Of a stretch of 64,000 bases of DNA, positions 33,878-43,600 are shown in pieces. Within the stretch, counting starts at the first letter, position 1. Each line of letters opens with the position of its first letter. The notes beneath the pieces were generated by a model that saw only the letters and a program-made list of their open reading frames with translations, searched no databases and was not told where the DNA came from. The position numbers and the translations under genes are program-made. The DNA comes from Prorocentrum cordatum (taxonomy: Eukaryota > Sar > Dinophyceae > Prorocentrales > Prorocentraceae): positions 60,958 to 124,957 of the forward strand of contig CAUYUJ010016490.1 of NCBI GenBank assembly GCA_963575745.1, in the 5' to 3' direction.

Positions 33878-35117
33878 CCAACCCTCCTTGGTTGGGTATT
33901 CGTTTTGAATAGAGCAGTGTGGTCTCCACTCCTTCCTTCCTCCTCCTCCTCCCTCCCTGTCTCTTCCTGTCTTGCCTGCGGGGGGGGTTGCGATCTGTGA
34001 AACTGTCGCCATGTTCGAGGCCAGCTGGGGGGCGCAGTGAGGGCGACGCGCAGATTCAACTTAGACCTCGCCATCCCTGGGGGGCTGCGATCTGTGAAAC
34101 TGTCGCCATTTTCAAAGCCTGCCGGGGGGCCCAGCACAGTGAGGGCGACGCGTAGATTCAAATTCGACCGCGCCATCTCTGGGGGGGCTGCGATCTGTGA
34201 AGCTGTCGCCATTTTCGAGGCCTACTGGGGGGCTCAGCGCAGTGAGGGCGACGCGCAGATTCAAATTCGACCTCGCCATCCTTGGGGGGCTGTGACCTGT
34301 GAAAGTGTCGCCATTTTCGAGGTCTGCTGGGGGGCCCAGCACAGTGAGGGCGACGCGCAAATTCAAATTAGACCTCGCCATCCCGGGGGGGCTGCGATCT
34401 GTGACACTGTCGCCATTTTCGAGGCCTGCTGAGGGGCCCAGCGCAGTGAGGGCGACGCGCGGATTCAAATTAGACCTCGCCATCCCTGGGGGGCTGCGAT
34501 CTGTGAAATTGTTGCCATTTTCGAGGCCTGCTGAGGGGCCCAGCACAGTGAGGGCGACGCGCAGATTCAAATTAGACCTCGCCATCCCTGGGGGGGCTGC
34601 GATCTGTGAAGCTGTTGCCATTTTCGAGGCCTGCTGGGGTGCCCAGCACAGTGAGCGCCACGGGCAGATTCAAATGAGACCTCGCCATCCCTGGGGGGCT
34701 GCGATCTGTGAAACTGTCGCCATTTTCGAGGCCTGCTGGGGGGCCCAGCACGGTGAGGGCGACGCGCAGATTCAAGTTAGACCTCGCCATCCCTGGGGGG
34801 CTGCGATCTGTGAAACTGTCGCCGCTTTCGGGGGGCCCAGCGCAGTGAGGGCGACGCGCGGATTCAAATTAGACCTCGCCATCCCTTGGGGGGCTGCGAT
34901 CTGTGAAACTGTCGCCATTTTCAAGGCCTGCTGGGGGGCCCAGCACAGTGAGGGCCACGCGCGGATTCAAATTACACATCGCCATCTCTGGGGGGGCTGC
35001 GATCTGTGAAACTGTCGCCATTTTCGAGGCCTGCTGGGGGGGCCCTGCTGGGGGGCCCTTATTGTTTCTGGGACCTCGCCGCAGACTCACGTTAGACCTC
35101 GCCATCTCTCAGGGGCT
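33878..35117. repeat. Header plus 102-bp satellite array 3
   Basis: Header at 33878-33980, then about 11 units. One unit near 34830 lacks part of its middle, and a CTGCTGGGGGGCCC element is duplicated near 35035-35060. Confidence 0.9.
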
Positions 35118-36990
35118 GCGATATGGGATCACCGCTTTCGAAGTGGCTAGGGGTGCTCAGGGATTGCAACATATTTGCGCCCTGCGTTTGCGCAGGGGTG
35201 GGGTACGTCGCCAGGGTAATTTTATTGTTATTATTCCAAACCCTCCTGCGTTGAGTTTTCGTTTTGAGCAGAGCACTGCTCGCGCGTCTCCTTCCTTCCT
35301 TCCCGTCCCTCTCTTCCCCATGCCTTTTACTTCGCTCGTCGCCATCCCTGGGGGGCTGCGATCTGTGAACCTGTCGCCACTTTCGAGGCCTGCTGGGGGG
35401 CCCAGCGCAGTGGGTACCCACCGCAGACTCAAATGAGACCTCGCCATCCCTTGGGGGCTGCGATCTGTGAAACTGTCGCCACTCTCGAGGGCTGCTGGGG
35501 GGCCCAGCACAGTGGGTACCCACCGCAGACTCCAATGGGACCTCGCCATCCCTGGGGGGCTGCGATCTGTGAACCTGTCGCCATTTTCGAGGCCTGCTGG
35601 GGTGCCCAGCACAGTGAGCGCCACTGGCAGTTTCAAATGAGACCTCGCCATCCCTGGGGGGCTGCGATCTGTGAAACTGTCGCCACTTTCGAGGCCTGCT
35701 GGGGGGCCCAGCACAGTGGGTTCCCACCGCAGGCCCAAATGTGACCTCGCCATCCCTGGGGGGCTGCGATCTGTGAAACTGTCGCCACTTTCGAGGCCTG
35801 CTGGGAGGCCCAGCACAGTGGGTACCCACCGCAGGCCCAAATGTGACCTCGCCATCCCTGGGGGGGCTGCGATCTGTGAAACTGTCGCCACTTTCGAGGC
35901 CTGCTGGGGGGCACGGCACAGTGGGTACCCACCGCAGACTCAAATTGGACCTCGCCACCCTTGGGGGGCTGCGATCTGTGAAACTCGCGCCACTTTCGAG
36001 GCCTGCTGGGGGGGGCAGCACAGTGGGTACCCACAGACTCAAATGGGACCTCGCCATCCCTGGGGGGCTGCGATCTGTGAAACCGTCGCCACTTTCGAGG
36101 CCTGCTGAGGGGCCCAGCACAGTGGGTACACACCGCAGACTCACACTAGACCTCGCCATCCCTGGGGCTGCGATCTGGTGACTGTCGCCACTTCCGAGGA
36201 CCTGCTGAAGGGCACAGCAAAGTGGGTACTGCCACCGCAGACTCACAATGGTGGACCTTCGCCAAATACTGGGGGGCTGCGATCTGTGAACCTGTACCAC
36301 CGCTTTCGAGGGCCCTGGCTGGGGGGCCCAGCACAGTGGGTACCCCACCGCAAGACTCAAATAAGACTCGCCATCCCTGGGGTGTCTGCGATCTGTAGAA
36401 ACTGTCGCCACTTTGGGCCGAGGCCTGCGGGGGGCCCAGCAACAGTTGTTACCCACCAGGGGGGCCAAGCTCAAATTTCGACCCTTCGGCAACCCATTGG
36501 GGGCTGCGATCTGCGAAACTGTCGCCAGTTTCGAGGCCTGCTGGGGGGCCCAGCACCGTGAGGGCCACGCGCGGATTCAAATTAGACCTCGCCATCCCTG
36601 GGGGGCTGCGATCTGCGAAACTGCCGCCATTTTCGAGGCCTGCTGGGGGGCCCAGCACAGTGAGGGCCACGGGCAGATTCAAATGAGACCTCGCCATCCC
36701 TGCGGGGCTGCGATCTGTGAACCGGTCGCCACTTTCGAGGCCTGCTTTGGGGGCCAGCACGTTGGTACCCCCAGCAGACTCAAATTGGGACCCCTCGCCT
36801 CCTGGTGGCTGCGATCCTGTGAAAACCGGTCGCCACTTTCGAGGGCTCTTGGGTGCCCGCACAGTGGGTACCCACCGCATACTCACAATTCACATGTGGC
36901 CTCGCCATCCCTGGTGGGTGCGATCTGTGAAACTGTCGCCACTTTCGATTGCTGCTGGGGGGCCCAGCACAGTCGGCTTCCCGCACGTCT
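35118..36990. repeat. Short tail, variant header and 102-bp array 4
   Basis: A shortened tail (35118-35230) and diverged header (35237-35340) precede about 16 units. Most carry a distinctive third quarter, GTGGGTACCCACCGCAGACTC, in place of the GTGAGGGCGACGCGCAGATTC segment. The last third is disturbed by many small insertions. Confidence 0.85.
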
Positions 36991-37334
36991 TTCTCCTGCT
37001 CTTCGGTCCCGACTCCCCATGTCCTCTTCGAGCCTGTAGCTGTTGCCCCTCTTTCTTGTATGGTTCTCCTGCGCATCATGCCATAGGCGCGTGTCCCAAG
37101 TAGCTTACATATCAAACAACGGATCCAGCAATTTGATTGTCCATGCAAGTTTCGGCCAACTCCTCGTTTCCCATGATTTGATGACAATGGGTTGTATACA
37201 TCACATGGTAATTTTGTTTCGCCCAACCTTCTCTTGGTTTTTGGGTATTCGTTTCGAAATAGAGCAGCAAGTGTGGTCTCCACTCCTTCCTTCCTCCTCC
37301 CTCCTCCCTCCCTGGCCTCTTCCTGTCTTGCCTG
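36991..37334. other. Junction and satellite header
   Basis: About 220 bp without recognised features, then a header module (37212-37334) with GGGTATTCGTTTCGAAATAGAGCA and CTTCCTTCCTCC. Confidence 0.6.
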
Positions 37335-37870
37335 CGGGGGGCTGCGATCTGTGAAACTGTCCGCCATTTTCGAGACTGCGGGGGTGCCCGCCAAGTTGAG
37401 GGCCACGCGCGGATTCAAATTAGACCTCGCCATCCCTGGGGGGCTGCGATCTGTGAAACTGTTGCCATTTTCGAGGCCTGCTGGGGGGCCCAGCACAGTG
37501 AAGGCCACGCGCGGATTCAAATTAGACCTCGCCATCCCTGGGGGGCTGCGATCTGTGAAACTGTCGCCATTTTCGAGGCCTGCTGGGGGGCCCAGCACAG
37601 TGAGGGCGACGCGTGGATTCAAATTAGACCTCGCCATCCCTGGGGGGCTGCGATCTGTGAAACTGCTGCCACTTTCGAGGCCTGCTGGGGGACCCAGCGC
37701 AGTGACGCCACGGGCATATTCAAATGAGACCTCGCCATCCCCTGGAGGCTGCGATCTGTGAAATTGTCGCCACTTTCGAGGCCTGCTGGGGGGGCCAGCA
37801 CAGTGACGCCACGGGCAGATTCAAATGCGACCTCGCCATCCCTGGGGGGGGGGTGCGATCTGTGAAACTG
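37335..37870. repeat. 102-bp satellite array 5
   Basis: About five units, running directly into the G-rich repeat at 37870 without a tail module. Confidence 0.9.
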
Positions 37871-39640
37871 GGGCCAGTTGGGGGCCAGGTGGGGGGTATC
37901 GGTCGGTTTTGGGCGAGAAATCGTCGGGGGGGGTTTCAAGAACAAGAGTTCTGCGGGTGGGGTTGCCGGGGCCAGGTGGGGGCCGGGTAGGGGCCAGGTG
38001 GGGGCCAGGTGGGGGGTGTCGACCGGTTTTTTGGGGAGAAATCGTGGGGTGGGGGTCTCAAGAACATGAGTTCTGTGGGTGGGGCGAGAACAAGAGTTCT
38101 GTTGGTGGGGATGCCGGGGCCATGTGGGGGCCAGACATATGGGGGCCGGGTGGGGGCCAGTGGGGGTGTCGGTTGGTTTTTGGTGAGAAATCGTGGGGCG
38201 GGGGGTCTCAGGAGCAAGAGTTCTGCGGGTGGGATGCCGGGGCCAGGTGGGGGCCAGGTGGGGGCCAGGTGGGGGCCAGGCGGGGGGTATCGGTGGGTTT
38301 TGGGCGAGAAATCGCGGAGTGGGGGGTCTCGTGAACAAGAGTTCATTGGGTGGGGATGCCGGGCCCAGGTGGGGGCCAGGTGGGGGCCGGGTGGGGGCCA
38401 GGCGGGGGGTGTCGATCGGTCTTGGGTGAGAAATCGCGGGGTGGGGGCCTCGAGAACAAGAGTTCTGTTGGTGGGGATGCCAGGGCCAGGTGGGGGCCAC
38501 CAGGTGGGGGCCACCAGGTGGGGGCCACCAGGTGGGGGCCAGGTGAGTTCCGCGGGTGGGGATGCCGGGGCCAGGTGGGGGCCGTGTGCGGGCCAGGTGG
38601 GGGCCGGGTAGGGGGTGTCGGTTGGTTTTGGGCGAAATCGCGGGGTGGGGGATCTCGAGAACAAGAGTTCTGTGGATGCCGGGGCCGGGTGGGGGCCAGG
38701 TCGGGGCCAGGTGGGGGCCGGGTGGGGGGTGTCGGTCGTTTTCGGGCGAGAAGTCGCGGGGTGGGGGGTCTGAAGAACAAGAGTTCTGTGTGTAGGGGTG
38801 CCGGGGCCGGGTGGGCCAGGTGGGGGCCAGGTGGGGGTGTCGGTTGGTTTTGGGTGAGATAAATCATGGGGTGGGGGTCTCAAGCCAAATGTGCTGTGGG
38901 TGGGGATGCGGGGGGTAGGTGGGGGCCAGGTGGGGTCCAGGTGGGGGCCAGGTGGGGGGTGTCGTGGGTGTTGGGGGAGAAATCGCGGGTGGGGGTCTCA
39001 AGAACAAGAGTTCTGTGGGTGGGGATGCCAGGGCCAGGTGGGGGCCAGGTGGTGGGTATCTGTGGGTTTTGGGCGAGAAATCGTGGGGTGGGGGGTCTCA
39101 AGATCAAGAGTTCTGTGGGTGGGGGCGCTGGGGCTAGGTGGGGACCAGGTGGGAGGTATTGGTCGGTTGTGGGTGAGAAATCGTGGGGTGGGGGGTCTCA
39201 AGAACAAGAGTTCGGTGGGGGGTGGATGCCGGAGCCAGGTGGGGGCCAGGTGGGGGCCAGGTGGGAGCCAGGTGGGGGGTATCGGTGGGTTTTGGGCGGG
39301 GGTCTCAAGAACAAGAGGTCTGTGGGCAGGGATGCCAGGGCCAGTTAGGGGCCCGGTGGGGGGTGTCGGTCGGTTTTGGGCGAGAAATCGTGGGGTGGGG
39401 GGTCTCAAGAACAAGAGTTCGGTTGGGATTGGATGCCGGGGCCAGGTGGGGGCCAGGTGGGGGCCAGGTGGGAGCCAGGTGGGGGGAATCGGTAGGTTTT
39501 GGGCGAAAATAGTGGGGTTGGGGGTCTCAAGAACAAGAGTTCTGTGGGTGGGGATGCCGGGTGGGGGCCAGGTTGGGGGTGTCGGTCGGTTTTGGGCGAG
39601 AAATCCTGGGGTGGGGGGTCTCAAGAACAAGAGTTCGGTG
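37871..39640 (+). repeat. G-rich nested tandem repeat
   Basis: Long units of about 110-180 bp contain GGTGTCGGTCGGTTTTGGGC, GAGAAATCGTGGGGTGGGG, GTCTCAAGAACAAGAGTTCT and GTGGGTGGGGATGCCGGGG. They are separated by a variable number of 12-bp GCCAGGTGGGGG sub-repeats. About 12 long units. Strand asymmetry is extreme (G on plus). Open frames give Gly/Trp/Val repeats. Confidence 0.9.
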
Positions 39641-39910
39641 GAGCTGTGTCGCGCTTCTCTGCGCAACGCCGCGCCGCGCAGCGACGCGTCAGGGGGCGCG
39701 CCGCGGAACTTGCTGGTGGACGTGCCTGGGGCGTGCCAGGAGACGCGCCGCGCGATGTGCCAGTGGGGACGCGCCCCGGAATGTGCCAGGCCGACGCGCC
39801 ACGGAACGTGCCAGGGGACGCGCCAGGGGAAGCGCTGCGCGACGTGCTCAGGGGAGGCGCCAGGTAACGTGCCAGGGAACGTGCTGGACGGTCACAATCC
39901 CTTGTCAATT
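39641..39910 (-). repeat. GCGCGTCCCCTGGCACGT minisatellite (inverted copy)
   Basis: Degenerate repeats of about 20 bp. Their reverse complement matches the arrays at 58390-58510, 58640-58800 and 60225-60460. Confidence 0.7.
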
Positions 39911-40393
39911 CTAGACGCTTCGCGTATCCCCACCAGCCCGTCCAGAAACGACGCCCAGGCGAGTAGAGGGTCGTCCTGAGGGGCTTTTCGGCGTCTTGGG
40001 TGCCTCGGGGGGGCCTCTGTGGGCCGTTCGGGATCCTCTTTGGGGCCTCCTGGGGGCCTCTTGGGGCCTCTTGGGGCCATCTTGGGGCCTTTGGGGGCCT
40101 CCTGGGCGCTTCTTGGGGCCTCCTGGGCGCTTCTTGGGTGCCTCTGGGGGGTCTCTTGGGGCCTCTTGGGGGTCTCTTGGGGGCCTCCTGGGGGCCTCTT
40201 GGGGGGCCTCGGAGCCATCTTGGAGGAGATCGATCAACGAAGGGGGGTTCCCTAATTACAGCCCCCCCCTCAGGAGCCACGATCCTCGTGAGGGGTGTCG
40301 AATTTTAGCCCTCCCAGGGGTCGATCTTGGGCGCTCCAACGCGCCGCGGAACCCCCTGTCCAGGTCAGTGGGGAGGGGGTAGGGGGAGGGGTA
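39911..40393 (+). repeat. Host repeat carrying the retrotransposon target, left part
   Basis: Starts with CGCTTCGCGTATCCCCACCAGCC, followed by a (TCTTGGGGCC)-type minisatellite, then CCTCGTGAGG and CCCTGTCCAGGT, and ends GGGGGAGGGGTA. The same order occurs at 61639-62610. The LTR element is inserted at its right edge, and the last five bases (GGGTA, 40389-40393) are the target duplication. Confidence 0.85.
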
Positions 40394-40645
40394 ACTTTAA
40401 GGGTAGCTCTTTGGGAGATGTTACAGTATCGGGAGCATAGCTCGCGCGCCGCTGCCTTGGGCTCAAGGCACGCGCGCCCTATTTGCCCGGACACCGCGAG
40501 TGTTCGCTATGTGCTGGAAAGATCATTACATCGATCTTATCCTATCTTACCCATCCACCCCTCATACTGTACCTTCACAGCAGAGCGATGGATGCAATTT
40601 GCCAGGCTATATGCCCTATTTGAGTTACCAGGCTCACTTTCGACT
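40394..40645 (+). repeat. 5' LTR
   Basis: Begins ACTTTAAGGGTAGCTC and ends CACTTTCGACT. It differs from the 3' LTR at three sites (CAAGGCACG, CATACTGTA and GCCCTATTT here). The usual TG...CA termini are absent. A 6-bp stem with a GGCT loop (GCCTTG...CAAGGC, 40454-40469), flanked by GCGCGC tracts, could form a leader structure. Confidence 0.95.
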
Positions 40646-43600
40646 TGGTAGCGGAGCTGGCCGCACTCTCGTGTGGTCAGCTCTTGCTCTTCTTAGCCTC
40701 ATATTCTTCGGCACGATCTTCGTGACCACCTACCACCCTGCGCCACCACTCCCAGTACGTTTACGAGGATCTATTCAAGAGCAAGAAGCAACACGAGAGG
40801 TACGACGTCTAGACGACCAAACTGGTACCATATACGCTTCATCATTGCGTTACTACCAACCGCTCGGCAACGAGCTAACAGCGCAATACTTGAAGCAAGG
40901 GCGGGGAGACCCGCCAGACAGAGCGCCTCGAAGACTCGACAAGGCGCTACCCCAGCGCGACAACGCGCATCATAACCGTCCTTCGTTACACATTCTCGGG
41001 CTAATCGTTTTCGCTATCATATGGTTCGCGCTGGGGGCAGCAATCGGACACATGCGTCGTGGAGATAACAGCACCGATGGGCAAACACATGGCCCATATT
41101 GGGACCCTCAAGGTAATGTACCTTTTCGTGAGTACATCTACGAGGTCAACGCATGGCTCAACGTTACAAGCGGACGTATGACGCCACAGGCCCAAGCGGC
41201 CGCAATACAACGCGGCCTAGGTGGCCTAGCGAGGACACTCGCCATGAGGGTACCGCCTGACATTATAAACTATGGTGCTGACATTGATGGGGTCCACACA
41301 GACCCAGTAACTTACATCATGTTCCTCCTCAGCATGAAGTTCGAACGCCTGGAAGATGAGCGACAGCTCACTTCCGGCACACAACTCATCGACTTCCATG
41401 TGCCTCACGGGGAACGAATCGATGTCACTCTTACCCGATTCGAAATGGCCCGACTTGAGGCACAGTCGGTGGGATTCGACCTTCCTAACTTCCAACTGCT
41501 AACCACTATCCTATTCCGCGCCTTAGGCGTCGGCAACCAGAAAGCCATGCAACTCTTACAGCCACTCAACCACCAAATGCCTCGAACACAACAACAGTAT
41601 GATGAGTTGCTGGAGAGGATGCGTTCGATAGGCCACCTATCCGAACGGTCTCCTGGTAACATAGGATCTGTGTTTGGAAGGGGAAGGGGATCTGGTAGTG
41701 GAAATTTCTACACTACCTTGACGACTGAAGCCCAGCCTGGAAACGGGCCCTCAAGCATATGGGCCGATGACCCAGGAGAATCCACTGCTTTATTAGCAGG
41801 GGATCGATCACAACCAAGCTGGGCAACCAGCCCTCCTTCTAGAGAACCACAACCACACCGCTCGTTATGGGGGGAATCAAATCCCCTAACCGACGGTGTA
41901 TCCACCTATTTAGGAGACGAAGACTTCGACTCCGGCACCGATACAGACACTATATCATCAGATGGTGTTGAAGCTCTAGATTGGTCAGATATCATGAATA
42001 TGGATAACGACAATCAGCGTGCTGAGCATTTATTCTGGCTGTTACAACAGGCCAAACGAAGGTGGAGGAGGTTCACACGAAAACCAGTGCGTCGTGTTAG
42101 AAGGAGGATACGCAGAAGTTTTAAAGGAAAGGGTAAAGGCAAGCGTGGTCGTCGGAGGTTGAACGGGCGAGGTATCGCGGCATTTCTCCAGAGGCTCTCA
42201 GATGAACAACATGATGAGATATTCTTTGGGGGAAAAGGCCGTGGTAAAGGCCGTAGAGAGACCTCAGGTAAAGGTAAAGGTAGGCGGGGAAACCCGCGAG
42301 GTAGAGACGGCCAGGTTCTCAAATGCCATGAATGTGGTAGTTCCGATCATCTTGTGCGAGATTGTCCAGCGAAGGGAAATGGAAAGGGCATGTCGTCCGA
42401 AGTCCATTTTGGCTCAAGTGCACCATCCATTGAATATCTGAGCCTCCAGGACTTTGAGGCTATGGAACAGATATTTTTCACTTGGGTAGTTGGCATGGAC
42501 AACGTCGACGAGCTCGAGGGGTATGGTCATGGATTGTACGCGTACTACCTCGAGTACGTCCGCCGGTTCGTCACGGGCAGTAACGAACTCACTCCCGTGG
42601 AACACGGTACGCTTGGAAACGAGCCTCTTTCTTTCTTCGACTGGATGTTCGGGAACCCAGGCAACATCATGGCCTACGAGAGCGACGACGAGGACACCAC
42701 TATAGAGGCTTCGCCTTCCGAGGTTCAACGGAACCTCGAACCTCCGCCCGAAATCCCGCCTGGAAACAGGCCTTCTTTGATGGGAGAATATCCCCAGACC
42801 ACTGAAGACTTAATTGAAATGGAGTCTCAGGCATTTGTTCAGGCCTTCATTGCAGGCGAACCAGATATTCCGTTCATACCTCCTGGTTCGCTTGCTCCAG
42901 GCGAATATGGACCACGTACCCTTTTGCAGACCCTCATGAGGATGCATGAGATACTTACAATTGGTTATCCTGAGAGTCAAGAACACATCGAAGCTGGCAT
43001 CATGACAGAACAGGATAATGATGCTTGCGGTAGTTCAGAGCTACTTTTGGCAGCTCTGACTCTCATTGACAGCGTGTATCCTCATGAAGTGCAGAGACAC
43101 TTGATATACTCCCGTGGTAGATGGCCTCGTGCTCTGGAAATGGCAATGGCTATGCGCGGTCATGATCTTCCTCCGCCAGGATGGGGTCTCCAGGCGGTGG
43201 GAATGAGGCCAAACCATACGGCCATGCGTAACATTGCTGGGCAGCCTATGCTCGGCGACGAGCCTGAGCCGACAACAGTGCCTCCTACTCCGGGACAGCC
43301 GAGCGACGCACAGACGCCGGCTATGCAGGGAAACCTGCCTGTACCAGATACGCCAATGGCCATCATCATCGGTAGTTCGACATCAGAAGAAGTAGAAGGC
43401 GATGGTTGCGGGTTAGATGAGGATGACGTCACCATCCTCATGATGGACGTGAATGGTGAGGAAGAGGTTGACTTCGATCCTGATGAGTCTGAATCATCAT
43501 CACCATCGGCACAAGCGCCATTTGCGCCGAGCTCCACCCAGCAGGGAGACCTGCCTCCATCGGACGATCCATCTGGGATCGCACAGGAGCCTCCTCAGGC

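Noticed and set aside
26517-37870. 34-residue repeat proteins on both strands (for example GLENGDSFTDRSPPG on minus)
   Set aside because: The 102-bp period is a multiple of three, so frames stay open automatically on both strands. No codon-level preference is visible.
37871-39640. Gly/Val/Trp-rich open frames of 150-360 codons
   Set aside because: A product of the G-rich tandem repeat. Frames are open on both strands with no domain.
40452-40467. GGCTCAAG in the LTR as a spliced-leader relic
   Set aside because: Only 8 bases match exactly, and they are better explained as the loop and arm of a local hairpin (GCCTTG-GGCT-CAAGGC).
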